A stretch of DNA of 64,000 nt from Acerihabitans sp035013185 (GCF_035013185.1 NZ_JAYGJO010000010.1:1-64000), one strand, 5' to 3'; positions 1 through 9,202 are shown, numbered from the stretch's first letter. The notes: generated from the letters alone by a model not told the origin. Numbers and translations are program-made.

Positions 1-166
1 GGTGCTGGCCGAGTGATTGTAATCAGTGAACAAACAACATGTTTATAACGTGGAATATAACAGCGCTACAATGTGAATATATAGCCGCTTAGCTTCATTA
101 ATTATTAATTTTATGTAGTTTAGGTTTTATTATTATCAAGGATGTTAATGAGGTATATGTCATAAT

Positions 167-2068
167 ATGAAGGCGCGTTTTTATCGATTATTTTCGCTTG
201 CGGGCATGTTCACAGAACCCTCAGCTAATAGCATGGCGCAACAGGAAAAAAATCAATTCTGGGTACACCGTTGCACAGTGATCTTGTTTGCCGCTTATTG
301 TCTGCTGGGTACTTTTGGCCGCTTTCCTTGGAAAGCCGATGAGCCTTATTCGTTTGGCATTGTGTGGAATATGCTGGTAAACGATCGGTGGCTGGTGCCC
401 CATGTGGGAGCTGACCCCTTCCTGGAAAAACCGCCCCTGATGTTTTGGCTCGGCGCATTGTGCGCCAGATGGCTGCCCTGGCTGGCGCCGCACGAAGCGG
501 CACGCCTGGCGGTGGTGCTGTGCGTGGCGCTGACGGGGTGGGCCTTTTGCCGTACCTCTTCATGGTTGTATGACGAAACCCGCGCTAGCGCGGCCGGGTC
601 GGTGGATACTGCAGCGCAGCTCGGGCCGGTGGCCTGGCGTATGCTAGCGCTGACGCTGTTGGTGGGCACCCTCGGTCTGGCCGAACATATACATAAATTC
701 ACCGCCGACCTGGGCCAGTTGGCTGGTGCCGCCCTGGCGCTGGCGGCGCTGGTGCGCGCCTGTCCCCGCAGTCCGGCAGCGGCCCCGATTCAGCATCAGG
801 CGATCCGCCAAGGCGTTATGTTGGGGGTGGGGGTCGGTGTGGCGCTATTGTCGAAAGGACTGCTGGTTCCCGGTATCATCGGTCTTGTGTGTATGCTGTG
901 CTGTTGGTTACTGCCCGCGTGGCGACAGGCTACCGGGCGGCGGTTTTACCTTGCCGCTGGCGTGGCGGCGCTGCCGTTTATCCTACCCTGGCCCTGGTCG
1001 TTATATCAGACTGCGCCGGGACTGTTTGATGAATGGTTTTGGGTCAACAACGTGGGACGATTCACCGGGGGCACGGCGCTAGGCGGGCATGATAACCCGT
1101 TACGTGACCGGATGGTGTCGACCTTGGTAAACGGCGCGCCTGCGTCGCTGTTGCTGCTGGTGGCGCTACCTGGCCTGGCAATAGGCATGGGCCTTGGCGC
1201 GCCAGGCCGGTTACGTCGCCTGCTCACCCTGGCGCAGCGTCACCCGGCATACACGATTATCGCAGTGTATGCCGCGCTCTTTATCCTGCTGTTATGTTCA
1301 TCGGCAAGCATGCGGGATATTTACCTGCTGCCGGTGTATCCGGCGTTGGCACTGTTGGCCGTACCGTTGGCACAATCGAGAGGGGACTCGAGCGCCGGCG
1401 TCATTGTCCATTCCGGCCCGGTGATCTGGGTGCGCGGCCTGTGGAATCTGTTGGTAGGTCTGCTGCTGCTGGTGGTTGTGATCACCTGGGCTCAACTGGT
1501 GCAGCGAGGCGAACCCTCGCTGTTACTGATGCTGTGGCCCGGGGTCGCTCAGCAGTTTCCGGTACCGTTCGACCTGCAGCGGCAGTGGGCCGCACTGGTT
1601 ATCGCCCTGGGGCTGATAGCCTGCTGGTGGGTGGTCATCCGTGCCCGCGCCGGCGTGGGGCTATTGCTGTCCTGGACCTGTGGCCTGTCGGTGGTGTGGA
1701 GCGTCACATTTTCGTTGTTGATGCCCTGGCTGGATGCCGCGCGCAGTTATCAGGAAACCTTTACTGCATTAGCCGGGCATCTTGCCGGGGCCCACTGTGT
1801 GGCCACCGACAGGCTCGGGGAATCAGAGTTGGGGATGCTGCATTACGTCACAGGCCGAACCGGGATCCGCATTTATAATGGGTGGTCCGGCCAAGGTGAC
1901 GGTGTCACTAAAAATCCCCAGGCAACCCACTGTGAACTGCTGCTGGTACAAGAGCACGGGGTAACGCCGCCACCCGTGCCGCCCGCGCACCGGGTCGAGT
2001 GGCGTGGGCGCCGACCAGCGGATACTAATGGTTTTACCCTTTATCGTCGGTCACCCCGAGGTGAATAA
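167..2068 (+). CDS. ArnT-like membrane glycosyltransferase (PMT/dolichyl-phosphate-mannose family)
   Basis: Large, very hydrophobic protein (633 aa) with many membrane segments. Near residues 55-85 it has the ArnT/PMT-type start: an acidic KADEPY loop followed by a PFLEKPPLMFW motif, which in this family binds the lipid-phosphate sugar donor. Such enzymes move a sugar from an undecaprenyl-phosphate carrier to an acceptor (lipid A, protein or polysaccharide) on the periplasmic face of the inner membrane. Donor and acceptor cannot be told from sequence, and there are no arn genes beside it. The start is uncertain: ATG 167 has a poor ribosome site, and in-frame ATGs follow at 206 and 233. It precedes nifB in the same direction but nifB has its own promoter, so they are probably not one unit. 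Confidence 0.75.
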   Translation: MKARFYRLFSLAGMFTEPSANSMAQQEKNQFWVHRCTVILFAAYCLLGTFGRFPWKADEPYSFGIVWNMLVNDRWLVPHVGADPFLEKPPLMFWLGALCARWLPWLAPHEAARLAVVLCVALTGWAFCRTSSWLYDETRASAAGSVDTAAQLGPVAWRMLALTLLVGTLGLAEHIHKFTADLGQLAGAALALAALVRACPRSPAAAPIQHQAIRQGVMLGVGVGVALLSKGLLVPGIIGLVCMLCCWLLPAWRQATGRRFYLAAGVAALPFILPWPWSLYQTAPGLFDEWFWVNNVGRFTGGTALGGHDNPLRDRMVSTLVNGAPASLLLLVALPGLAIGMGLGAPGRLRRLLTLAQRHPAYTIIAVYAALFILLLCSSASMRDIYLLPVYPALALLAVPLAQSRGDSSAGVIVHSGPVIWVRGLWNLLVGLLLLVVVITWAQLVQRGEPSLLLMLWPGVAQQFPVPFDLQRQWAALVIALGLIACWWVVIRARAGVGLLLSWTCGLSVVWSVTFSLLMPWLDAARSYQETFTALAGHLAGAHCVATDRLGESELGMLHYVTGRTGIRIYNGWSGQGDGVTKNPQATHCELLLVQEHGVTPPPVPPAHRVEWRGRRPADTNGFTLYRRSPRGE

Positions 2069-2070
2069 AT

Positions 2071-2086
2071 TGTCGGTTTTAAGACA
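2071..2086 (+). promoter_or_regulatory. NifA upstream activator sequence (candidate)
   Basis: TGT-N10-ACA, the consensus NifA binding site, lies about 95 bp before the -24 GG of the nifB promoter, a normal distance for a sigma-54 activator. The segment between is AT-rich and could hold an IHF bend site. The site overlaps a small hairpin (AAGAC/GTCTT followed by T's) that could end transcription of the upstream glycosyltransferase gene. Confidence 0.7.
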
Positions 2087-2180
2087 ATGTCTTTTTATGG
2101 CATGGTTCGGCACAAGCTGTTAAGGAGGTTTAATTAACTTAACTTATTGTATTTTATTATTATAATGACAGATTGGTCAC

Positions 2181-2197
2181 CGGCATGGCTATTGCAA
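2181..2197 (+). promoter_or_regulatory. sigma-54 (RpoN) promoter of nifB
   Basis: CGGCATGGCTATTGCAA has the required GG-N10-GC spacing (GG at 2182-2183, GC at 2194-2195) and the TTGCAA form of the -12 box. It ends about 40 bp before the nifB start, and a NifA-type site lies upstream. Together these indicate NifA plus RpoN control, as for nifB in Klebsiella. Confidence 0.85.
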
Positions 2198-2234
2198 TAA
2201 CCTCCTTAACGTGGTTCTGACTAAGGCGGTTTAC

Positions 2235-3692
2235 ATGGCATCCTGTGATTCATCATCAACCAAAAGCGGCTGTGGATCTGTCGGCGCCGCAGATTTCAGC
2301 GCGTCGTTAACGCCATTACAGGCGGATAAAGCGGTGCTGCATCCTTGTTACTCGCGCAATGCGCATCATCGCTACGCCCGTATGCATTTGGCGGTGGCGC
2401 CGGCCTGTAACTTACAGTGTCATTACTGCAATCGGAAATATGACTGCAGTAACGAATCGCGCCCTGGCGTGGTGTCCGAGGTGTTGACGCCGGCGCAGGC
2501 CATTGCCAAGGCGCGTCAGGTGGCCGCAGCGCTGCCGCAGTTGTCAGTTATCGGCATCGCCGGTCCCGGCGACCCGCTGGCCAACATTGCCCGTACCTTT
2601 AATACCCTCGAAGGGCTGCGCCTGGCGCTACCTGACATCAAGTTATGCTTGTCGACCAACGGCCTGGCTTTGCCTGAGGTGGTGGACCGGCTAGTGGAGG
2701 TGGGTGTTGATCATGTCACCGTGACGGTAAACGCGCTTGATGTGGATATCGCCGCGCAAATTTATCCCTGGCTGTGGGTGGACGGGTCACGTGTGGAAGG
2801 GCGAGAGGCGGCCGCTATATTGCTCGAACGCCAACAGGCAGGTATCCGTCTGCTGAGCGCACGTGGGGTATTGGTTAAAATTAACTCGGTATTGATACCC
2901 GGTGTCAACGATCATCATTTGCCGGCGGTCAGTGAAAAGGCCCGTGAATGGGGTGCGTTTTTGCACAATGTCATGCCGCTGATCTCGCAACCGGAGCATG
3001 GCACGGTGTATGGCTTACGCGGCCAGCGGGAGCCCACCAGCGCCGAAGTTGATCAGGTTCGCAGCCGTTGCGGTGGTTCGATGCCGCAAATGGCACACTG
3101 CCAGCAGTGCCGGGCGGATGCTATCGGCATGTTGGGCGAAGATCGCAGCCAAAGTTTCCCGCTATCGTCAGTGCCTACCACCCAGGTACCCTATCTGCCG
3201 ATCCTGCGTCAACGGGCACAGATCCAGGCCGGTATCGCCAGCCAGGGAGAATCGGAATCGGCCGGAGCCTGTCTGGTCGCAGTGGCAACCCGCAATGGCA
3301 TCGCCATTGATGAACATTTCGGCCATGTGCGGCGCTTTCAGATTTATAGTGTCTCTGCCGCTGGCATAATCTCCATCGGTGAAAGATTCACCCCGCCGTT
3401 TTGTACCGATAAAAACGTGTGCGAAGCAGACAATGCGCGGGAACATGAGCAGCGTTTGACGGCGCTGGTTGACCTGTTGGGGGATATGGCTGCGGTATTT
3501 TGCGCACGTATTGGTATGGGACCCTGGCAGCAATTGGAGCAGGCTGGCATCGAGCCGCATATCAAGGGGGCGTGGCAACCGCTGATGGAAACGGTGGCGC
3601 AGTGGTGGCGGCAGCGTGAAACCGCTGCGGACAACGGCGGCGCTAATTCCCATGCTGCCCGGCCTGATACGGACATCAAAGGGGTCGCCTGA
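2235..3692 (+). CDS. nifB: Nitrogenase FeMo-cofactor biosynthesis radical SAM protein NifB
   Basis: NifB joins two [4Fe-4S] units and adds carbon from S-adenosylmethionine to make the 8Fe-9S-C precursor (NifB-co) of nitrogenase cofactors. The radical-SAM motif CNLQCHYC (CxxxCxxC) is at about residues 58-65, followed by SNESRPGV and GIAGPGDPLAN, both typical of NifB. After a C-rich linker (MPQMAHCQQCRADAIGMLGEDRSQ region) the C-terminal NifX-like domain starts near residue 300 (ACLVAVAT, then DEHFGH). ATG 2235 is chosen because AAGGCGG precedes it and the product (485 aa) then aligns with Klebsiella NifB; GTG 2211 lies too close to the expected transcription start. The gene is intact and shares its stop/start with nifQ. 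Confidence 0.96.
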   Translation: MASCDSSSTKSGCGSVGAADFSASLTPLQADKAVLHPCYSRNAHHRYARMHLAVAPACNLQCHYCNRKYDCSNESRPGVVSEVLTPAQAIAKARQVAAALPQLSVIGIAGPGDPLANIARTFNTLEGLRLALPDIKLCLSTNGLALPEVVDRLVEVGVDHVTVTVNALDVDIAAQIYPWLWVDGSRVEGREAAAILLERQQAGIRLLSARGVLVKINSVLIPGVNDHHLPAVSEKAREWGAFLHNVMPLISQPEHGTVYGLRGQREPTSAEVDQVRSRCGGSMPQMAHCQQCRADAIGMLGEDRSQSFPLSSVPTTQVPYLPILRQRAQIQAGIASQGESESAGACLVAVATRNGIAIDEHFGHVRRFQIYSVSAAGIISIGERFTPPFCTDKNVCEADNAREHEQRLTALVDLLGDMAAVFCARIGMGPWQQLEQAGIEPHIKGAWQPLMETVAQWWRQRETAADNGGANSHAARPDTDIKGVA

Positions 3693-4237
3693 TGCTCAAT
3701 CCCCCTAGCGCTGTGATGCCTAGTGCGCCGGCAGACCAATGGCTGCGTTGCCTGGCGGTTAACCACCTGGAGGGGCACGCCCGTTTCCCGTTATTTATGG
3801 GTTTGTCGGCCTCAGACTACCAGCAACTGATGTGTCGGGTTTTGCTGGCGCCGGCAGACCGATCTGCCGCGCTCAACGAGCAGGATCGGCTGCTGCTGAC
3901 ATTACAAGACCGGCGGCGGCAGGAATGTTTGGATCTGGCGCAATGGCTGAGCCAGTATAGGGTGCCGGACGCCGCGCCGCTTGATCGTTTGATCGCCACC
4001 GCCTCCATGGGTTTTAACCATCTTTGGCAGGATCTGGGTCTAGCGTCGCGCGGCGAATTACGTCAATTGATGACGGACTGTTTTCCCGAGCTGGTGTTGA
4101 TGAATCAGCAAAATATGCGCTGGAAAAAATTTTTTTATCGCCAGCTGTGTTTGATAGAAAGTGGTGAAATCAACTGCCGCTCGCCCAGCTGTGATAGCTG
4201 CTGCGAGCAAGCGAGCTGTTTTTCGCCCGAGGATTAA
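3692..4237 (+). CDS. nifQ: NifQ, molybdenum donor for FeMo-cofactor synthesis
   Basis: NifQ is a small iron-sulfur protein that supplies molybdenum for FeMo-cofactor assembly on NifEN. The 181-aa product ends with a Cx4Cx2Cx5C pattern (CRSPSCDSCCEQASC), the NifQ cysteine signature that holds the Mo-Fe-S cluster. Its start overlaps the last base of the nifB stop, so the two genes are translationally coupled as in the Klebsiella nifBQ operon. It converges on hutG with 3' ends overlapping by a few bases and no room for a terminator, which marks a tight nif/hut junction. Confidence 0.93.
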   Translation: MLNPPSAVMPSAPADQWLRCLAVNHLEGHARFPLFMGLSASDYQQLMCRVLLAPADRSAALNEQDRLLLTLQDRRRQECLDLAQWLSQYRVPDAAPLDRLIATASMGFNHLWQDLGLASRGELRQLMTDCFPELVLMNQQNMRWKKFFYRQLCLIESGEINCRSPSCDSCCEQASCFSPED

Positions 4238-5034
4238 CGCGGCCGTTCTCCCCATGCCAACAAGGTCGCCAGCAGCGCGCGCAATGTCTGCTGTAGCTGA
4301 CTGGCGCGTTCGGGCAGGTAGTCATACGGCGCCTGTTCGCGCATATAATTGCACTGTGCCAACTCCAACTGTACCGCATGCTGTTGTGCATGAGGTTGGC
4401 CGTAGGCGCGGGTAATATATCCACCCTTAAACCGGCCATTGATCACTGAACTGAACGGCTGGTGGGGGCAAAACGCCGTGAGCTCATCGCAAAGTGACGG
4501 TGCACAACTTTCCCCGTCGTTGGTGCCAAGATTGAGATCCGGCAAGGTACCGTCGAACAGCCGGGGAATCACCGAGGCAATGGAATGGGCGTCGAGCAGC
4601 AACACATATTCATGACGTGCTTTAATCACACTCAGACACTGTTGTAACTGCAAATGGTAAGGGCGCCAAATCTGTTCAAGATAACGCTTACGCTCTTGCG
4701 CGTCTGGTGTGGCACCCGGTTTGAAGGTGGGGGTTCCGTCAAACAACGTGTCGGGATAAAGGCCGGTGGTGGCAGTGGCATAGAGCGGTTGATCATCCGA
4801 TGGTCGATTAAGATCAATCACCAAACGCGAATAATTCCCCGTCAGAATATGCGCACCCATGGCGCGGGCAAAATCATACAGCCGAGGAATATGCCAGTCG
4901 GTATCCGATAATGGACGGGCGGCATCGCTGAGACCCTCTTCCACCGCCGGGGTTAACCGGGTCCCGGCATGAGGAATACTCACCAATAGCGGAACCGTGC
5001 CGGCTTCATAAGTAAAAACGTCAGAAATTGTCAT
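4234..5034 (-). CDS. hutG: N-formylglutamate deformylase HutG
   Basis: Last step of the five-step histidine pathway: hydrolysis of N-formylglutamate to glutamate and formate. The product (266 aa) belongs to the N-formylglutamate amidohydrolase family, with SIPHAG near residue 20, SDTDWH near 43, DLNRPSDD near 74 and LLDAHS near 145, which carry the metal ligands. It is not the arginase-like formimidoylglutamase that is called HutG in the four-step route. It is the last gene of the leftward hutC-hutI-hutG group, 35 bp after hutI, and fits with hutF across the divergent promoter. Confidence 0.93.
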   Translation of the reverse strand: MTISDVFTYEAGTVPLLVSIPHAGTRLTPAVEEGLSDAARPLSDTDWHIPRLYDFARAMGAHILTGNYSRLVIDLNRPSDDQPLYATATTGLYPDTLFDGTPTFKPGATPDAQERKRYLEQIWRPYHLQLQQCLSVIKARHEYVLLLDAHSIASVIPRLFDGTLPDLNLGTNDGESCAPSLCDELTAFCPHQPFSSVINGRFKGGYITRAYGQPHAQQHAVQLELAQCNYMREQAPYDYLPERASQLQQTLRALLATLLAWGERPR

Positions 5035-5068
5035 ACTATTCCCCTCTTTTTAGCGGCGAATGAATTCA

Positions 5069-6283
5069 TTAACGGCGTAAGCCGCGATAGACCACGGTGT
5101 TGGGGAGTTGTCCACCCAGCCAGTAAGCCAGCGCTGCAGGGTGCGCCACGGGCCAGTGCACAAAATCAGCCATTTTTCCGGCTTCAAGCGTACCCAACTC
5201 GGTCTCCAGTCCCAGTGCCCGCGCGCCGTTGATGGTAACCGCAGCCAGCGCTTCTTCCGGCGTCAGGCGAAACAAAGTACAGCCCATATTCAGCATCAAG
5301 CGCAGCGAACAAGCAGGCGAGGTGCCGGGGTTACTGTCACTGGCCAAGGCCATAGGGACCCCGTACTGGCGAAACAGCGCCACCGGTGGCAGTTGGGTTT
5401 CCCGTAGCATATAACACGCTCCGGGCAACAGCACCGCCACGGTGCCCGATTGCGCCATAGCCTGTACATCCTTTTCGGTAGCATATTCCAGGTGATCGGC
5501 TGACAGTGCCCCATAACGCGCCGCCAGCGCGCCGCCACCCAAGGATGATAACTGTTCGGCGTGCAATTTTACCGGCAATCCCGCCGCCCGCGCAGCGTCA
5601 AATACCCGGGCTATCTGTGCTGGGGAAAACGCCAAGTGCTCACAAAATCCATCAATCGCGTCGGCCAGACCCAGGGCTGCCACCTCAGGGATCCACCGTT
5701 GGCAAATAAGCGTCACATAATCATCGGCTCGTCCGGCAAACTCGGGTGGTATCGCATGGGCCGCCAGTAGGGTGGTTTTCACCGTGACCGGATGCGTTTG
5801 CGCTATGCGCCTGGCCACTCGCAACATTTTAATTTCGCTGTCCAACGTTAACCCATAGCCGGACTTAATTTCAATACAGGTCACCCCCTCCGCCAATAAC
5901 ATGGCTAACCGCGCTTCGGCCAGCGCCAACAGCTCATCCTCGCTTGCCGCGCGGGTGGCATTAACCGTCGACAGAATACCGCCGCCACCGGCGGCAATCT
6001 GCGCATAACTCACACCATTGAGCCGCTGCTCAAACTCACGACTGCGGTCACCGCCAAACACCAAGTGGGTATGGCAATCAACCAGTCCCGGCGTGATGAT
6101 GCCACCGCCAAAATCATGAATGGCCGCGCCACAGGACGGCGGCAGGTCGCTACGCGGACCCACCCAGGCCAGTTTATCGCCGCAGACCGCGACGGCGCCA
6201 TCTTTGATTATGCCGTAACGACCATCGCGCAGCGTCGCCACATCGGCGCCCAACCAGATACTGTCATAGTGTGTTAAAGACAT
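5069..6283 (-). CDS. hutI: Imidazolonepropionase HutI
   Basis: Third step of histidine breakdown: opens 4-imidazolone-5-propionate to N-formimidoyl-L-glutamate in the cytoplasm. The 404-aa protein is an amidohydrolase with the metal-binding VDCHTHLVF at about residues 68-75, then HAEQLSS and SADHLEYA further ligands, and the DSNPGTSP stretch that is characteristic of HutI. Length is normal. It lies between hutC (58 bp gap) and hutG and is probably cotranscribed with both under HutC control. Confidence 0.96.
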   Translation of the reverse strand: MSLTHYDSIWLGADVATLRDGRYGIIKDGAVAVCGDKLAWVGPRSDLPPSCGAAIHDFGGGIITPGLVDCHTHLVFGGDRSREFEQRLNGVSYAQIAAGGGGILSTVNATRAASEDELLALAEARLAMLLAEGVTCIEIKSGYGLTLDSEIKMLRVARRIAQTHPVTVKTTLLAAHAIPPEFAGRADDYVTLICQRWIPEVAALGLADAIDGFCEHLAFSPAQIARVFDAARAAGLPVKLHAEQLSSLGGGALAARYGALSADHLEYATEKDVQAMAQSGTVAVLLPGACYMLRETQLPPVALFRQYGVPMALASDSNPGTSPACSLRLMLNMGCTLFRLTPEEALAAVTINGARALGLETELGTLEAGKMADFVHWPVAHPAALAYWLGGQLPNTVVYRGLRR

Positions 6284-6341
6284 GATAAATTCCCGTCATA
6301 CGTCACATTGCTGATGCGTTGGGTTTCCGGCTACGGTAACG

Positions 6342-7100
6342 TTAAGCAATAAAGCTGCCAAACAGCTGGTACCGGCTGCCCGGATACAATAGGCGTGCCG
6401 AGGTGACCACCAATTTGCCGAACCAGGTGCGTCTATGGATCAGCAGACAAGGTTCGTTGTCCGCCAATTGCAATAATTCACGCTCGCGGCTACTGGCGCA
6501 TACCGCCTCGACCCGATGCTCGCCGGCGGTCAGCGGTGCCGCCTGGGTCAGGTAACAATAAGGCGTAATGTGATTAAAATCCTGCAGCAGATAGTCCGGG
6601 GCGGTGAGGGGATTGACACAACGATCCTCCAACTGCACGGCTATATCGTTCTCATAATGCACGATCAACGAGTGAAATAACCGTTGTCCGGGCTGGATGC
6701 CCAATGACAGCGCTTCCTCGCCGGTAGCTTGACGTGCTTCCAGGATCAGCAGCTTGCTGCTATGCCGATGCCCGCGGGCGGCAATTTCATCGGCGATATT
6801 ACGCACTTCAAGCATTGCGGTTTGTGGCTTGATTTCGGCGACAAAAGTACCGACCCCCTGCATGCGAACCAAATAACCTTCTCCGGTCAGCTCACGCAGC
6901 GCGCGATTGATGGTCATCCGGCTGACGCCCAGCTCCGCCACCAGCTCACTTTCTGAAGGAATTCGTTGGTGTGGCTGCCAGACGCCGGAGCGTATTTGCT
7001 GCACTATTGCCTGTTTCACCCGTTGATAAATCGGTGCGGGCGAATCACTCATAATGGCAGTAAGTTGCGCAGCGGACTGTATTTCATGTAGCTCAGTCAC
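6342..7100 (-). CDS. hutC: Histidine utilisation repressor HutC (GntR/UTRA family)
   Basis: Represses hut genes until urocanate binds (known for the family). The 252-aa protein has an N-terminal winged helix (about residues 22-92: PIYQRVKQAIVQQI, RIPSESELVAELGVSRMTINRAL) and a C-terminal UTRA ligand domain (TAMLEV onward). It is first in the leftward hutCIG group and divergent from hutF; the intergenic space contains a HutC operator, so it probably represses itself and hutF. Two more operators flank the hutH leader. Confidence 0.95.
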   Translation of the reverse strand: MTELHEIQSAAQLTAIMSDSPAPIYQRVKQAIVQQIRSGVWQPHQRIPSESELVAELGVSRMTINRALRELTGEGYLVRMQGVGTFVAEIKPQTAMLEVRNIADEIAARGHRHSSKLLILEARQATGEEALSLGIQPGQRLFHSLIVHYENDIAVQLEDRCVNPLTAPDYLLQDFNHITPYCYLTQAAPLTAGEHRVEAVCASSRERELLQLADNEPCLLIHRRTWFGKLVVTSARLLYPGSRYQLFGSFIA

Positions 7101-7162
7101 TTTTCCAACCTCAACAATAGGGGAAATAATAAAGTAGTTTACTGTTCAATTCAGCGTATGTA

Positions 7163-7176
7163 TATGTATAGACAAG
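7163..7176. promoter_or_regulatory. HutC operator 1 (hutC/hutF intergenic)
   Basis: TATGTATAGACAAG differs at only two bases from the site CTTGTATAGACAAG found before hutH. It lies midway between the divergent hutC and hutF starts and could control both. The assignment as HutC site is inferred from recurrence of the same 14-mer only at hut promoters in this window. Confidence 0.75.
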
Positions 7177-7240
7177 TGGATAAGCATTTCCTCTGGATGC
7201 TTCCTTAAACCCGATGTTTTAACCCTAACCGGAAATCGCC

Positions 7241-8614
7241 ATGCCCGTCTATTTTGCCCCGCGAGCGTTATTGCCGCACGGATGGCAGCACAATGTGCTG
7301 CTGCATGTTAACCCGCAAGGGCAACTGATCGAGGTGCAACCGAACGCCAGTCAACTGGGGGCGACACCCTTGGCTGGTCCAGTGGTGCCCGCGATGCCTA
7401 ATGTGCATTCCCATGCGTTTCAACGCGCCATGGCCGGGCTGAGTGAAATCTTTGGCGATCCTACGGATAGCTTTTGGACCTGGCGTGAGCTGATGTATCG
7501 CATGGTGCAACGCCTGTCGCCGGAACAGGTGGGGATTATCGCCCGTCAACTGTATATTGAGATGTTGAAAGGAGGCTATAGCCAGGTGGCGGAGTTCCAT
7601 TATTTGCATCACGCACCGGGTGGAGAGCACTACGACAATCCGCTGGAAATGGCGTTGCAAATCAGCCAGGCGGCGACCCAAAGCGGCATCGGCCTGACGT
7701 TGTTGCCGGTGCTCTACAGCTATGCTGGTTTTGGTGCGCAGGCGGCCCAGCCCGGTCAACGGCGGTTTATTCAGGATACACAAACCTATCTGCACCAGCA
7801 GCAAACGTTGGCATCCGCTCTGGTCGACGTACCCCTACAGCGCGTGGGCCTGTGCTTCCACTCCCTGCGGGCGGTGAGCCCGGCGCAACTCACTGACGTC
7901 CTGGCCGCGGCGCCGCAGGATTTTCCGGTGCATATTCATGTGGCGGAGCAGCAAAAGGAAGTCGATGACTGTCTCGCCTGGTCGGGATGTCGCCCGGTGC
8001 AATGGCTTTTGGATCACATGCCGGTCAATGACCGCTGGTGCCTGATCCATGCCACCCACCTTGACGCCGCAGAAGTCAGCGCCTTGGCGCGTCATCAGCT
8101 GGTGGTCGGGTTGTGTCCCACCACCGAGGCCAATTTGGGCGACGGCATATTCCCAGCTACGGAATATCTCGGCCAGGGTGGACGCTGGGGCATCGGTTCC
8201 GATAGTCATGTTTCGCTCAACGTGGTCGAGGAGTTGCGTTGGCTGGAGTACGGACAACGCCTGCGGGATCGCCGCCGCAACCGTTTGGTTACCCAGCAAC
8301 ATCCCTCAGTGGGGGATAATCTCTTTTCAGCCGCGCTGGCTGGCGGCGCCCAGGCCTGCGGCGTGGCGATCGGGCGACTCGAGGTCGGCTATCGCGCTGA
8401 CTGGCTGGTGCTTGACGGTGACGACCCCTATATCCAGAGCACTCCTGATGACGGGCTGCTAAACCGTTGGATTTTTGCCGGCGGACCGGGACAAATTCGC
8501 GATGTGTTTGTGGCCGGGAAACAGGTGATAAATCAAGGCCACCATCCCTTGGAACAGACCAGTGCCACCGACTTTGCCCGCGTATTACGCGAGTTGCGTG
8601 AGGAGGCAATATGA
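7241..8614 (+). CDS. hutF: Formimidoylglutamate deiminase HutF
   Basis: Converts N-formimidoylglutamate to N-formylglutamate and ammonia, the step that defines the five-step histidine route; HutG completes it. The 457-aa amidohydrolase has MPNVHSHAFQRAM (metal ligands H56 and H58), HIHVAEQQKEVDDC near 230, HATHLD near 270 and GIGSDSH near 320. It is first of the rightward group; its stop overlaps the hutD start (ATGA). Five-step systems are best known from pseudomonads, whereas Klebsiella uses the four-step route. Confidence 0.95.
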   Translation: MPVYFAPRALLPHGWQHNVLLHVNPQGQLIEVQPNASQLGATPLAGPVVPAMPNVHSHAFQRAMAGLSEIFGDPTDSFWTWRELMYRMVQRLSPEQVGIIARQLYIEMLKGGYSQVAEFHYLHHAPGGEHYDNPLEMALQISQAATQSGIGLTLLPVLYSYAGFGAQAAQPGQRRFIQDTQTYLHQQQTLASALVDVPLQRVGLCFHSLRAVSPAQLTDVLAAAPQDFPVHIHVAEQQKEVDDCLAWSGCRPVQWLLDHMPVNDRWCLIHATHLDAAEVSALARHQLVVGLCPTTEANLGDGIFPATEYLGQGGRWGIGSDSHVSLNVVEELRWLEYGQRLRDRRRNRLVTQQHPSVGDNLFSAALAGGAQACGVAIGRLEVGYRADWLVLDGDDPYIQSTPDDGLLNRWIFAGGPGQIRDVFVAGKQVINQGHHPLEQTSATDFARVLRELREEAI

Positions 8615-9201
8615 GCGGACCAACGCCATTCTCCTTTGACCGTCTGCCGGTCAGCCGCTGGCGCAATGGCGGTGGTTCCACCCGGGAAATCGTCAGTTGG
8701 CCAGGGCAGGGCGAACCCGGCACTTTTGGGTGGCGGGCCAGCATTGCCACCCTGGATTGCGATGGGGATTTCTCGGCTTTTCCAGGAATAGATCGCATCA
8801 TTACCTTGTTGGAGGGATCGGGGGTGGTATTGCACAGTGCCGGCGGCATCTCCCATGCGTTGATCCAACCCGGACGGCCACATGCGTTTGCCGGTGAGGA
8901 TCAGATTCATGCCACATTGGTGGGTGGTCCAAGTCTGGATTTTAATATTATGACGCGCCGGGATGCTTATACTGCCGAAGTGCGGCTCATCACCGGGCCA
9001 CAGTTATTACCCGCCGATCACGCCGGGGTGCTGTATGTCTTGGCGGGCGAGTGGCATCTGGCCGGCCAGATGCCGATGACGGCCCGAAACGGTATCTGGT
9101 GGCATGCCGACGCTGGCACACTATCGCCGTATCCTGCAGTGCAGGGCGGCCTGGCGCTGTGGGCAGACATTACCGCCCGCCTGCCTGATAGTAGTGCATA
9201 G
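8611..9201 (+). CDS. hutD: HutD family cupin protein
   Basis: A 196-aa beta-rich cupin-like protein of the HutD/Ves family: RWRNGGGSTREI near residue 13, WRASIATLDCDGDFSAFPGIDR near 45 and a second half with FNIMTRR. HutD occurs in hut clusters of many proteobacteria; its role is not settled and a governor-like function that limits hut activity has been proposed. It is translationally coupled to hutF. E. coli carries the related gene ves next to spy; no ves copy is seen beside spy in this window. Confidence 0.88.
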   Translation: MSGPTPFSFDRLPVSRWRNGGGSTREIVSWPGQGEPGTFGWRASIATLDCDGDFSAFPGIDRIITLLEGSGVVLHSAGGISHALIQPGRPHAFAGEDQIHATLVGGPSLDFNIMTRRDAYTAEVRLITGPQLLPADHAGVLYVLAGEWHLAGQMPMTARNGIWWHADAGTLSPYPAVQGGLALWADITARLPDSSA

Positions 9202-9202
9202 T

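Noticed and set aside
1..16. Possible end of a coding sequence at the left edge (Val-Leu-Ala-Glu-stop)
   Set aside because: Only four codons are visible; any frame ends somewhere and nothing identifies a gene. The following 150 bp are AT-rich noncoding.
3092..3106. Sigma-54-like match TGGCACACTGCCAGC
   Set aside because: It lies inside the nifB Cys-rich coding segment, lacks the TTGC form of the -12 box and has no gene to drive except the tail of nifB.
7185..7210. Leftward GG-N10-GC spacing in the hutC/hutF interval
   Set aside because: The -24 side reads CGGGTT and the -12 side AAGC, too far from consensus; spacing alone is common by chance.
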